A stretch of 64,000 nucleotides of DNA from Ailanthus altissimus (GCA_946807835.1 OX327683.1:1555001-1619000), one strand, 5' to 3'; counted from the first letter of the stretch, positions 33,401 through 45,060 are shown. Notes: a model not told the origin generated them from the sequence alone. Program-made: numbers and translations.

Positions 33401-33589
33401 AAATAACTCCTATAAATAAAAAATAATAGCCCTACACATAAAAAATACCTATCCCGATAAAAAGAAAAAAATGAAATAAAATACATTATCTTACATCCAA
33501 CACAGAGTGCACAAAATTTATCATTGGAGCAATCGCAAAAACAAAATTAAAAAAAATAAAAATATTTTTATATTAAAAAATATTTTTTT
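30464..33589. other. AT-rich intergenic DNA
   Basis: No gene or RNA is recognised. It consists of simple AT-rich sequence with scattered homopolymer runs, a short TA run near 32072-32088 and a (TTTA) run near 32796-32811. Confidence 0.5.
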
Positions 33590-33850
33590 ATACCCTTTAC
33601 AACTAGTATTACATCAATCAATTGGTATTATAATGATCAGATTACATAATTGATATTATATTAGATTCATTACTATTATTTATATCAGACTACGTTGTCA
33701 GAATTATTAGGCACAACACATATAATATTAAGTACACTCAATCTAAATTATAAGACTCCTATGAGATAGAAGAAAAACTTACACCATCTTGACATTCACT
33801 AAAATTCAAACCCTTAATTTATGCTAAAAAAGTTCACAGAAATTACCCTT
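33590..33850 (+). repeat. Dispersed repeat Y, copy 4
   Basis: Carries the Y landmarks acatcaatcaattggtatta, gacta.gttgtcagaattat, acacatataatattaagtac, actcaatctaaattataaga and ctcctatgaga, and the tail gacattcactaaaattcaaa. It is the longest unbroken match to the tail of copy 2. Confidence 0.55.
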
Positions 33851-34745
33851 AAGACAAATCATCAAGTGCAACATTAAAAAAATACTTTTAATAGGACAAA
33901 AAGACTTATACTCTTATTGTTTTTGTCTTAGAGAAAAAGATTGACGAACTCTCTTAATTTAACCAAATTGCTTTAAACATTCCTCTATTTTTAAAATTAT
34001 ATGATAACTACTTCTTTTAACAAAAATAAGAGTAATATAGTATTTAATTCTTATATTAACTATACAATCAATTAATTATGCCCATTTTCAAAAATAAAAA
34101 ATAAAAAATAAATAGAAATGGTCCGATGGCTTATGGTCATTTCACCAAATCAATTTCTTCTTCTTCTTCTCATTTTCTTTCACTCCTTTTTTTTCTTTCA
34201 CAAAATCAATTAAGTTTAATAATAATTTCCAAATGAATCATTGGTTCCATTAAAGCTAAATATATATATATATATATATTTTAAAAAATCCTAAAATTAA
34301 ACCCACTCATAATTAATCAGGTTATGCCCATCATCTCTTTGCTTGTTTTTCTTTTTTCCTTCAACAAGTCCCAAGTTGCAGCTTCAACGAATTTATTTTT
34401 TGATGATGCCAAATCTGAAAATTTGTTTGTTATTGAAGATTAGTTTTTAAAGCTTTAAATCCCCACTTGCAATCTTATTCGGCCATTTGATGACCTATTT
34501 TTTTTTTTCGCTTCGAAATCGTCGGAGAGAAGTTAGAAAATTGAGGATAATTTGATGTTTTCAATGTTATGCAAACTAGCCTTTCAATTTCTGACTGGGT
34601 CAAAGCTGAAGAATCAAGTTCGAATTCTGATCTTATAAAAATAATAATTATAATAGAAAATTTATTTATATTATACTTGACTTTTGGACGGCACTATAAT
34701 TCATGTCATTTGGAAGAATTTGTTTTTCACAAAATCAATTTTTGG
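33851..34745. other. Intergenic DNA
   Basis: AT-rich sequence with a (TA) run near 34261-34280. At 34615-34635 a caagttcgaattctgatc stretch recalls a tRNA-type B box, but no A box precedes it, so I make no SINE call. Confidence 0.4.
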
Positions 34746-34890
34746 AAAAAATTCGAATCTGATTTGCAGGAAGAACAAGTAGAAAAAAATCAATTCTGAT
34801 TTGTAGGAAGAAAAAGAAAATTCTGATTTGCAGGAAGAAGAAGTGGAAAAAATTGAATCTGATTTGCAGGAAGAAGAAGAAATTGTTTTT
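34746..34890 (+). repeat. Minisatellite of ctgatttgcaggaagaagaa units
   Basis: Four imperfect tandem units share ctgatttg.aggaagaa. The unit length varies from about 30 to 40 bp because of different stretches of gaaaaaa between them. Purine-rich DNA continues to about 35000. The unit has no known function. Confidence 0.75.
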
Positions 34891-35069
34891 TCTGAAAAAA
34901 TTAAGAAGAAGATTTTTGATATTTTTTTTTTTTAAGGAGAAGAAAAGTTGCAGGAAGAAGAAGAATGTGATTTTTGTTTTCTTAAAAAAATGAAAAAGAA
35001 GAGTTTCATTTTTTTTTGTTTTTTCTTTAAAAAAATAAAAAATAAAGATCAACTGGTAATTTAAAAAAA

Positions 35070-35790
35070 TATTCAGAAATAACCACTTTTAAAATATTAT
35101 AAATTTTTATAGTAAAAAATTATTTAATGAATTTTTATTAGATAAAAAGACAGTTAATTGATAAAATTACCCTTATAAATAATATAAATAAAAAATATTT
35201 ATAATTTCACAAAATCAACCAAAAAAATTATTATTTTTTAAATTAAAAAAATAATTTTATACGTTAATGTACAAAAAAAAATATGAAAATAATAAAAAAT
35301 AATAAAATTAAGGACAAAAAAAATTAATAAAATCAAAATTTTTCACATCTCATGCGCGAAGTGTGGCATAAAGCCTCAACTTGCACAACACCTCCGCATG
35401 CAAGGAGTAAGGAGGGGTCTCACTCCATACCTCGTGCGAGAGGTATGACACGAGTTGACAGTGAGTTGGGCTCGAGGCCCTCTCGACCTCAGTCTTCTTC
35501 TTTGACTTTTTTGTTAGATTTTATTTTATTTTTCATAATTTTTTAGTTATTTTCAGTCAAATTTATTAATTTTTAATTTATTTTATTTTAAATTACTTAT
35601 TTTAATTAATTTTAAAATATATTTTAATCAAAAATTTAAATTTGTAAAAGAAAGATGTAAAAATACTTCAATGATAAAATAATACGAAAATTAGGAATAT
35701 AACTAATAAAATTTATAAATTTATTTTGTAATTAAATAAATTTTTGTTTTAAAAAATTAACTTTTTTAAAAAAAATATTCCCTCGTAATT
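35070..35790 (+). repeat. Dispersed repeat X, copy 2
   Basis: The plus-strand counterpart of 3195-3870. It begins agaaataaccacttttaaaa, then has a central GC-rich patch of about 140 bp (35350-35490, with cgcgaag, cctccgcatgc, cctcgtgcgag) and ends in aaagaaagatgtaaaaatac followed by AT-rich DNA. The patch is open for about 60 codons, but the other copy does not preserve that frame, so it is probably not coding. The element type is unknown. Confidence 0.75.
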
Positions 35791-36132
35791 TTGTGCTGTA
35801 AATGAAGATTTTGTTAAAAAAAATACTTAAAAAAAGTTTTTCAACAAATTTAAAATTAGAAAAGTTTTTAAGAGACCTTAATCAAATAGAGATCTAGCAG
35901 TCATTTTCAATTTATTTTAAAAATGCTCTCAATCGGGTCGGGTCATAAAATTCAGAAATTTCATGAACAAAATTGCCCATTTTTTCAGAACCTACAAATG
36001 GATTTGATTTTTTCACTACGTGTGCTTGTCGCCTGAAGAATCTTTAACGCAGTTTGAGTCGCTGCTGACTTGAATTTTGAAATGCCGGCTGTTAGCCCTC
36101 CAATCATTTCGCCTAAAAATTAAACCACTTTA

Positions 36133-36774
36133 ATTTGTACATCGCACGGGCATCAGTGTCGATGTGGCTTCGATCCTACCCTGGTCTCGCCATTTGTTGC
36201 TGGAGTTTCATGAAGCTAGAAAGAGACATTCTCCCGTGACATCTGTTGATCGAGCTATCCCTTGGAAACCTCCTTCTGGTCTCCGCATACAGATGCTGCG
36301 TTGCACTCCACTTATAGTCTCACTGGTTTGGGGTATGTTGCCCGTAATTCTGCTGGGCAAGTGATTGCTGCCGGAGCTCATAAACCTAGTTGTTTACTGC
36401 AAGTTTCTCATGCTGAAGCTCTGGCAATTTTCCATGGTCTGGTTCGGCTCTGTGACATGGGTTATTTGGATGTTGACATTGAAACTGATTCTCGGCAATG
36501 CTTTATTGTCCAACTTACAAATATCCTCTGAGTTAGGTATCATCTTGCAGGACATTTGCGGTTCTTTGGCACACTTTACCTCCTTCAATTTCCTGTTTGT
36601 GCCTAGAGAGTCCAACAAGGTGGCACATAGTATGGCTAGGTTTGCTATCTCTATGCAATCCAATGTTTGTGAAGATGTAAAGGTTCCAAGCTTGTTAGAA
36701 CACTGGGTTGTAGAGGACTATCCTCACTCTGAGTTGTTATTTTAATGGAATTACAATTCCCTTTCAAAAAAAAT
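36133..36774 (+). mobile_element. 5'-truncated LINE ending in an RNase H-like domain
   Basis: The insert is flanked by a 13 bp direct repeat, ttaaaccacttta, at 36120-36132 and 36775-36787, and ends in a short poly(A) (caaaaaaaat). Both are hallmarks of target-primed reverse transcription. The coding part is the last domain of a plant LINE: TDAALHS (first Asp), GLGYVARNSAGQVIAAG, SHAEALAIFHGL (Glu), VDIETDSRQ (Asp), then after one frameshift near 36525 SELGIILQDICGSL, VPRESNKVAHSMARFA (His) and a stop at about 36742. All four expected active-site positions are present, so the copy is young or only lightly decayed. It ends about 70 bp before the start codon of the PPR pseudogene and may have displaced its promoter or leader. 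Confidence 0.85.
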
Positions 36775-36844
36775 TTAAACCACTTTAGCTCTTAAACAAC
36801 ACAAAAAAAAAAAAAAATTGAAAATTCCCACCAAGTTTCAAGAA

Positions 36845-38791
36845 ATGGATGTGCTTTCATCAATCCAATTTCACACACAGAGCCTGAGTTTCTTGAAAGC
36901 AATTGACAGAACCAACAACTACAATTACAAGCAACCCCATGTTCAATCCCGTGCAGTTCTCATTTCCGCCCGCCAAGTGCTCGACGAAATTCCTCAGTCG
37001 GATAGTACATTTTCCTGGAACAGGCTTATCCAGACCGAGCTCGCCAGCAGAGGCCCTCACAATGCTCTTTCAATTTATGATCAGATGCTCCTCCGCGGCG
37101 TTCATCCTGATAAGCACAAGCTGCCTCATATTTGTCAACTTCTCGGCTTTCAGGTAACCTACTTTTTGGCAAACAAGTTCATGGCCTGGCTTTTAAACTT
37201 GGGCTATCTTCTCATCATTATGTTGTTTCCCCTTTGATTGATTTGTATGGCCGTCTTGATAGCACCGATTCTTCCAAATGGGTATCTGTTAAGTCAGTTA
37301 ATGGGGAGAGTAATTCAGTTTGTTGGACGATGCATGCTAGAGTAGATTGTATGTAATGCAAAATAAGCCCAGTTTGGCTCTTGAATTGTTTCATCAAATG
37401 GTAGATTTAGGGGCAAATTTAGATCATGTAGCGTTGGCAACTGCTATTGGTGCCTGTGGTATGCTAAAGTCGATGCAAGAAGGAAGAAAAGTTCATAGGG
37501 TTGCAAGGAAATACGGGTTGGAGTTTGATGTTTTGGTTAGCAATTCATTATTAAAAATGTATATTGATTGCGGCAGTTTTGAAGATGCCAGTGCAATTTT
37601 TGATCAGATGCCATCCAAAGATATTATTTCATGGACAGAAATGATTGGTGCGTGTGTGAAAAATGGATCTTTTAATGATGGGTTGAAATTGTTGCGGCAG
37701 ATGGTTAAAGGTGGAATAAAACCTGATGCATTATCTTTTTCTAGCATCCTTTCAGCTTGTGCGAGAATGGCAGCACATAAGTTTGGGAAAGAGATTCTTG
37801 GTTACTTAGAAATGGAATTGACTTCAATATTTTGGTCCAGGATGCTATCATGGACATGTATGCCAAATCATGGTATATTCAGTATGCTTCAAATGTTTTT
37901 GCAGGGATGAAGGAGAGAGATGTTGTTTCATGGACTGTGATGATATTTGGTTATAGGTTACATGGAGAAGGGGAGCTAGGACTAAATTTGTTTCGTGAAA
38001 TGGAGAAAGTCTCGAGCTTTGACATAGATCAGTTCACTTATGCTGCTGTGCTCCATGCTTGTAGCACTGCACAAATGGTTGAGGAAGGTTGGTTATATTT
38101 TAACCGCATTAGAGCACCAAAGGTCACACACTGTGTTCTTATGGTTGCTATTCTAGCTCGTGCTGGACTCTTTGATGAGGCTAGGAAATTTATTTGGGAG
38201 CATCACATTGAAAGGCATCCAGAGGTACTGAGAGCGTTGTTAGATGGGTGCAGGATTCACAGGCAAGTGGCAATCGGTAAACAAGTTATTGACCAGCTTT
38301 GTGAGTTGGAGTCACTAAATGCTGAGAACTATGTATTGTTATCGAATTGGTATGCTGACTGTGCAAAATAGGACATGGTTAATCAAGTAAGAGAAACAAT
38401 TAGGGACATGGGCTTGAAGCCTAAAAAAGCTTACAGTTGGATAGAATTTAGAAATAAAGTTCATATTTTTGGGACGGGTGATGTATCCCACCACAGATCA
38501 CAGGGGATAATAGGGAGTTAAAGTCTTTGATGAAGAAAATGGAAGACAAAGGACTGATGGCCAATCCAGATTTTAGCGTAGATGAAGAAAGGGAGTGCAT
38601 TCGAATTGGTCACAGTGAAATGTTGGTGCTTTCTTTTGGGCTCATAAGTTTGCAAGCTGGGACTACCATTTGTGTTACTAAAAACCTTCGTATGTGTCAC
38701 AGTTACCATAATTTGGCTAAGGCTATATATAAGACAGTGAGATGGGAAATCATTATAAAATTATTTCCACCATTTTAAGGATTCTTGGTAG
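36845..38791 (+). pseudogene. DYW-class PPR protein, broken by frameshifts and a stop
   Basis: The reading frame runs through recognisable PLS-type PPR motifs: AVLISARQVLDEIPQSDSTF, then KQVHGLAFKLGLSSHHYVV, NKPSLALELFHQMVDLGANL, FEDASAIFDQMPSKDIISWT, KERDVVSWTVMIFGYRLHG and a C-terminal E/E+ part with KKAYSWIEFRNKVHIFGTGD. DYW-type sequence follows: IRIGHSEMLVLSFGLIS, TKNLRMCHSYHN. Such proteins edit organelle RNA. I count five frameshifts (near 37150, 37345, 37815, 38495 and 38760) and an in-frame TAG at 38369-38371 where the family has Trp. The HHFKDGxCSCGDYW end is shortened to HHFKDSW. No introns are seen, which is normal for the family. It is a pseudogene unless the assembly is very inaccurate here. 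Confidence 0.85.
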
Positions 38792-39335
38792 TTCAATATT
38801 CCACTTCTTGATGCTCTATTCATTTAGGCCTGTAAATTGCAGATTCTTAAGAGTTGAGTATTCCATGTTGAATTCATTGTTTGAGAGAAGTCCCAAATTG
38901 TATCAAATGAGTTTTAAATAACAAATTTGAGTGAATTTGAGAGACGTCCCAGCCTATCTGCTGCCGAGAATTCTGTAACAGCCTGGTGATAAGAAAAGGT
39001 GCAGCCACTGCAGTGTAAGATATAGCAATGACGCATATTTATTGCTTCACTGCACAAAGAGATGCTTGTTCAAGCTATATGAGAATAAATGGAGGGCGCA
39101 TTCAACTATTGGAACACGGAATGGTTATGGAACATGCATGAAAGAACTACTTCAAACGGAAAGCTCACTTTGCTACAATACTATAAAAGAGTTCAACTGA
39201 TCTATACTTATGGAACTACTGTGCAACAGAACCGAAATCGAAGCTGAGTTGGTTTTGGTAATCATCCAGTGAAAAAATTCCCTATTCTGATCAAAATTTG
39301 AAAAAGAACAATGGGAGGCTACTCGTATGCCTTGC
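38792..39335. other. Tail-to-tail spacer between PPR and calnexin pseudogenes
   Basis: This is moderately AT-rich DNA with no further coding content, presumably the two 3' flanks. Confidence 0.5.
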
Positions 39336-41001
39336 TCAAGCATCGCTTCTGGTAGACTTCTTGTGAGAAGGCGCAGCTGGGGTCTTCTCAGTCTCTTCCA
39401 GTTTTCCTTTTTTGTCTCCTTGACTATCTGAAGTTTTTGCAGCAGCTGTGCCCTTGTTCCTTTTAGTTATATTGGCCTGCATATTACAAGGGAGGAAGCT
39501 TCAAACAATTATCATGACACGGTCCTGGAAAATGGCCTGAAAATAGGCTGTAGGCATACCGGTGGCTTTTTTCACCGAAGAGGGCTGCAAATAGAACTGT
39601 CAAAATTACAACCACGATTGAAATGAGAATGCCAATTGCTATATTTGGTTGCTCTTCTCCTTTCTCAATGATTTCCTGCAATGTTAGATGAAGTAGAACA
39701 TCATATAAAAGCTACGGATTTTTGCAGAACTTGAACAGATGACAAGTTTGTGCACTCACAGTGATCTTAGATTTGTAAGCAGCCAAGAAAGGTATGTCTG
39801 CTATCTTGTAGAGTATGTTGAAAATTCGCTTCTGCCATAATCATTTAAACGAGTCACCTAGGATATGCATAACGTGAAATTTAGAATCATATGATGTGAT
39901 GCTAATATTGGAATAATATGTAACCTGGAGTTTAGGGAGGAAATCTGAAGAAGTGGAAGCTGCTTTCTCTTTCGCTTTCTCTACTTCAAACTTTGGTTTC
40001 CATGTTGTTTCTGTGGTTATCTGGATGTTATCAGACAGAATACCATCTTGCATTGTCTAAATCTCAATGCCAATAGCAGCAGAAGGCTCAAAATCAGGTT
40101 CATGAACTTCAAAGTAATCAGGGTTTGGAATCACTCGAGGTTTCCAAACACCATTATAATTTGGATTCTCAATTAATGGAGCATGCCATTTTCCTTTATA
40201 AACAGGGTTTCGCTTCATTGGCCTGTTCCATTTGCCACAACCAGGCGCTTCAGCGCACTTCAAGTTAGCAACTTTTGGTGCCGCCCATTGACCATCCTCC
40301 TCATCATCCCAATCTTCTGGCTTCGAAGCCTCCGGATCATCAATCTCCTCAGGCTCATCATCCAACCAACCTTCAGGTTTTGCAGCTTCCTTGTCTTCTA
40401 TCTCCGCTGGTGCATGTTCATCCCAATCATCTGGCTTTGTAGCATCTGGGTCAGGAATCTTTGCTAGGTCATCCCAGTCCTCTGGCTTCCTATCACCCGG
40501 GTCAGGAACTGTCTTGGTTGGAATCAGCGGTGACTCAAACTCTCTCTGAGAGGAAATACGCCTTCTTCTCCTCTTTCCCATCTATAAGAATCCGTACTGT
40601 GTTGTCTTCAGGTTGTAAAATTGCAGTGTATAAGTGAGAGAGCTTATCGGAAGGCACAGTATGCTCAACATGCTCTCCAGTAATCTGGTTCTTTTGCTTG
40701 AAGATGAAGTGAACGTTGTTCGTGTGGCCACATTTATTAGGTCCAAACATTATGGAATATGGAGAACTGTTATCAAATTCATGAGGCTTCCACCCAGTAG
40801 CTTGCGGTTGAAGGAACTTCAGGTAAGCACCATCACATTGACTTCATTCTGAAGCCTTACTTCATATTGTAAGAGAATTGTTTGGCCCTTGATATTCAAA
40901 TCCTCATCAAACTCTTTGGCAATGGCATATTTTCTTGCTTTCTCACTCGCAAGAAGCACATAATCATCACGTCCCTCACTCTTTTGAGTGCGTCCACACA
41001 C
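39336..41001 (-). pseudogene. Calnexin, 5'-truncated and frameshifted
   Basis: Four exons (41001-39925, 39831-39760, 39675-39560, 39476-39336) with GT-AG junctions encode calnexin from the VW.HSK block onward. The globular lectin part reads ASEKARKYAIAKEFDED and SPYSIMFGPNKCG. The P-domain repeats are [27 protein letters not shown] and [19 protein letters not shown], then [18 protein letters not shown] and [11 protein letters not shown]. Later exons give KRIFNILYKIADIPFL, a membrane helix (NIAIGILISIVVVILTVLFA) and a basic tail. Lesions: the exon with the signal peptide and first part of the lectin domain was not found, there are frameshifts near 40985, 40845 and 40545, seven residues are missing after GEHVEH, and TAG replaces Trp in IEI-TMQDG near 40056. 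Calnexin is an ER lectin chaperone, but this copy cannot make one. Retained introns show it is not retroposed. Confidence 0.88.
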
Positions 41002-42079
41002 CTAACCAAGAAAACATAACTCATAAGTAAAGGGCTCCCACCCACTATCATCATCAAATTATGCATTTGGTCATGCCCATGAAATTGGATTTCCCCTTTG
41101 ATTTTACAATTCACCAAGTTTCATTGTACTTCTCAAGTCTCACGTTAAATTCTTTTCTGAGTTTCCGGTTGCATTTTCTCAAGTTCTTTAAAACTAAAAA
41201 GTATGATGCATAAGTTGAGACATTAAGGAAAGATTTTGAGATGTGTAATGAAAAACTTGACAAATCATGTAGATTGATTCCAGTGATAAACAGAGTGGGA
41301 GATTTCGTCAAAGAGAATCACTTTCCGAGATAATAGATTCTGAAATTGAAACTCTTATCCAATTTGGAATTAAATCAATTTATTTTAGCTTCTATTTGTA
41401 GAATGAATGGCCCCTATAATTGTGTGTTTATATTTATATTGGAGATTCACTCTAAAAGGTGAGTAAATAAGCAACAAATGGGAAGAAAATTAAATTAGAG
41501 TGGGTCAATGACTAAAGCACCTCAATCTCGCAACTCTTTTAAGTTAAAGAGAATTTTTATTTTTATTAAAAAAGGACCTTTATAATTATCATTCTGAGAG
41601 ACAATTCAGCGGCCATCAAATGGGTTATTAAAGGACTCATAAAATATCTGAAAAACCAAAATAATTCAAACATAAATATGTAAAACATAAAATCACTTAA
41701 TAAGAATAACGTTACACTTTTTAAATTTAATTTTCATTTTAAAGTGATGTGTTAAACATTTATTTGATAGTTAATTTTTGTAATTTTTAAAATTATTTAT
41801 TACATTATTTTATTATTAAATAATTATTTAATATATCAAAATTTGAAAAGTGTAACAATAAGCAATGAATATAATAAAATGGTTGGGTAAAAGCAAATGA
41901 AGATTGAAGGAGGAAGGAAGAGAAGTTACAGCATCAGAAGCTGGGATGGTGTAAACAAAGCAACTAACACCAAGAAAGCTGAAGCAACAACAATATTGCT
42001 ATAACTGGCATCCTTTCCACCACCATTTCCAATTCAATTAGCATTTGAAAATTTTTAGCCCAAAAACCTCAACACCAAC
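41002..42079. other. Calnexin upstream region up to the retrotransposon
   Basis: The missing first calnexin exon should lie here but I could not find it. A 36-codon minus-strand open stretch (41926-42033) encodes a short hydrophobic tail (IVVASAFLVLVALF) without a start codon. It is too short to assign. A MITE lies at 41706-41858. Confidence 0.4.
41706..41858. mobile_element. MITE, family B
   Basis: Inverted ends aacgttacactttttaaattt and aaatttgaaaagtgtaaca enclose about 110 bp with aaagtgatgtgttaaacatt and attatttattacatta. The interior resembles the element at 7235-7390. Confidence 0.6.
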
Positions 42080-43571
42080 TGTAATATACGTGTCAGTTGA
42101 TGTATATTGGTTAGTGGCAATATAAAAATGAAGCGGTGCTGTCATATATATATATATATATATATATATATGCTGTTTTGTTTTGCTTCGTTTGAAAAGA
42201 AGCAAATAGAAACAAGAGAAGAAGAAGCAAAACCCGGAAGGGAAAAGAGAGAAAGAAAGAAAAGAAAGAAAGGAAAGAAGAAAAAGAAAAGAAAGAAAAA
42301 GAAAGGGAAAGGGAGAAACCGAGAGGGAAGAGAAGGAAAAAGAAAAAGAAAGAAAAGAAGAAAGGAGAAAAAAAAAAGAAATTTTTTGTTTTTAGGAAAT
42401 TAGTTGGGTAGTTAGATTTATACTCAGTGTTTCAGCGGGTAATAATTTTACGATATTAGAATATTTATATTTTAATATTTATAATACATATCGGTACTAA
42501 TGATGTATTTTTACACCCTATGATATAGGAGGTGTGCTGATAGTGGGTAGATCTCAGAATCTAGACCCAGCTCAGGATTAGCGCACTTTTGTGAGTGAAT
42601 AACTATATATATTTTATATGTTTTTAATACAGCTAATTATGATTTAATTACGCGTTATTAAATTTAGTTATGATTTATTTTAGTCAGAAAAATATTTATA
42701 CTATTTAGTATATTCAGAAATGTTTTAGAATTTATTATAGTACAGTTTATAATTATGTTCAGTACAAAAATAATTATTTCAGAATAGTTAAGGTCATGAT
42801 ATTATATTGTAATAGTTTTTGAACCACCATATGCGTACCCTCCCCTTTAGTGTAGTTGCTCTGCGCATACGTTAGACCAGTTTAGTTTGCTCTACCCGAG
42901 CGATGTAACATTCCGCCGGGTTAGACCAGCTTAGATTCCCCGCTCTGCCTGTGCGTGAGTTACTCCGCCAGGTTAGACCAGATTTTTTCCCTGGTACAAG
43001 TTTGGTGTGATTTTCAGTATATATATAGTACATGTTTCCAGAGCTATGTTACATATATTCAGCTTGATAATAGATTTTTATGATAGTTTGCGCTTTCAGA
43101 TTTTCAGATCCCAATATTATGTCATGATTTTAATTTTAGCACAGATTTTATGACAGCTCATACTTTCAGTACAAGTTTATTGACTAATCAGTATACAGTT
43201 TCATGATTATTTTATCGTACAGATTTATACGTGTATAATACATATAAAGTATATGATATTTTCAGATTATGTCCACTCACTGAGCTACAAGCTCACCCTT
43301 TTTCTTATTTTCTCTATTTTTCTCAGGTTGTCACAGAAATTTGTGCAGTGTGATACAGTTATCACATTTTGAGGTTGGCCAACGTGCATAGCTGCATAAG
43401 TGTCTTAGTCTGTGTATTTGTATATGTTTTGTATAGTGGAGCACATGTGTACACTTTTTGTTGAGGCAGGTAGCCTCATTGTATTATATGTATGAGTAAA
43501 GAGTATGTTAGTCACATGTCATCGCAGGATCTGCCTCGATTCTCGAGGAGGGCTCGGGTCGGGTCCTGTCA
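42080..43571 (+). repeat. 5' LTR of the chromovirus
   Basis: Starts TGTAATATACGTGTCAGTTG and ends GGTCGGGTCCTGTCA. It contains a (TA)n run at about 42147-42171, followed by about 190 bp that are almost purely purine (42190-42385). A ctctgcgcatacgttagacc region near 42850-42990 carries repeated ttagaccag words. It is directly followed by the primer-binding site. Confidence 0.92.
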
Positions 43572-43588
43572 GTTTAGTATCAGAGCAT
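43572..43588 (+). promoter_or_regulatory. Primer-binding site of the chromovirus
   Basis: The sequence gtttagtatcagagcat lies immediately after the 5' LTR. It matches the usual tggtatcagagc site for initiator tRNA-Met except for changes in its first bases. Confidence 0.8.
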
Positions 43589-43672
43589 GGTTTTAGATTC
43601 TGTAGACTAGTACATGATACATGCATATTAGAGATGTCATTAATGAATTGTTGCATTTTATAGATTTTCATC

Positions 43673-44949
43673 ATGCGTCCACTTGGCCGACCTCGCACGA
43701 AACTTGTGGCTGAACTGGGAGCTCCCTTAGTACCAGATAGAAGGGATGAACCTATTAGAGAGGAAGTAGCTGAGTCAGTTTCCCCTATTCCCATAGCTCA
43801 AACTCAGCTTAATCCTATTATAGAGCAGATACACCATCAGTCAGTGCCACAACCTGTGATACAGCCTACACAGGGACAGTCTGATAGACCTGCCTTAGAG
43901 CAATCCATAGATAGACTGGCTCAGTTAGTTACAGTTGCAGTAGAGAGACAAACACATGGACCACCCAAGAGAGAGAACACAATAGAGTGTGTTCGTAGTT
44001 TGGGGGCACAGAATTTTTCAGGCACTACAGAGTCAGCTGATGCAGAGTCATGGTTGACCAGAGTAGAACGAATATTTGATGTTATGAGATGTACTGATGA
44101 TGAAAGGGTTACTTTTGCTACATTTTTACTTGAGGGTGGGGCATACCACTGGTGGAGATCAGTATCACGTAGATATGGAGGGTGATTAGTTGGACTGATT
44201 TTTGTAAAGAATTTAATGTTAAATTCTTTCCTATGGTTTACCAAGATATCCAGGCTAGTAAGTTCTTTGAGCTAGAATAGGGATTGATGACAGTGGAGGA
44301 GTACGAGAATCGTTTTATAGAGTTGTCGAGGTTCGCTTCTTATGCAATACAGAATGAGAGGGATAAATGTAAGAGGTTTGAACAGGGCCTTAGAGGCAAT
44401 ATCAGGACAACAATTACAGCTATGGGGCATAGTGATTTCAATGAGTTGGTAGGGGCTGCAATAAGAGTTGAGAGAAGCCTAGTAGAGGCACGCAGAGCCC
44501 AGTCATTCAAGTAGAGACCAGGCCATGGTTGGTCAGTTGGTGGATCAAGTAGCAGTAGAGCACTTGGAGGAGAGACATCCCATACAGGGTATTCTGGTAG
44601 ACAACGGTATGGTCAGAACCCTATGTTATTAGGAGGACAGAGACAGAGTTCTAGTCAGAGTTTTATGCCTCTATCTGTTGGAAGCAATATAGGGAGTCAG
44701 AGGCTCCAAGGTGGTAGCTAGTTAAGTAGTAGTGCTAGCATGAGAAGATACCCTCAGTGTTCTATGTGTGGGAGGAGTTATGAGGGACAGTGTCTGAGAG
44801 GTTTTAGAGGTTGCTACCATTGCGGACAAGCTAGACATTTGAGGAGAGATTGCCCTCATCTTCTTCGGAGTAGCAGCTTAGCACAGAGTACAGCTTCTCA
44901 AGGTTTTCAAGGTGGCAGTGGCAATATTCAGAGACCTGGAGGATCTTAG
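43673..44949 (+). pseudogene. Chromovirus gag region
   Basis: This encodes the gag polyprotein. It begins MRPLGRPRTKLVAELG. The capsid region contains FSGTTESADAESWLTRVERI, FATFLLEGGAYHWWRS, then after a one-base shift near 44180 ISWTDFCKEFNVKFFP, TVEEYENRFIELSRFASYA and RFEQGLRGNIRTTI. The CCHC zinc knuckle is CYHCGQARHLRRDC at about 44814-44855. Stops at 44278, 44515, 44720 and 44949 break the frame. Capsid proteins of this family package the element's RNA. Confidence 0.9.
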
Positions 44950-45060
44950 ACAAGAGAGCCTATCTCTAGTACTGGTGTACAACCTAGAGCTTTAGGAGCT
45001 AGTAGAGATCCATAGAAGGGTCAGCCAGGTCAACCTCGTAGCCAAGCACGTGTATTTGCT

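Noticed and set aside
34590..34640. caagttcgaattctgatc as a SINE B box.
   Set aside because: No A box at the right distance and no poly(A) tail.
35352..35546. 64-codon open frame in the GC-rich core of repeat X.
   Set aside because: The frame is not preserved in the other copy at 3195-3870.
42107..42403. Lys/Glu/Arg-rich open frame in each LTR.
   Set aside because: It is the translation of a TA run and a purine tract. The sequence is low-complexity with no protein character.
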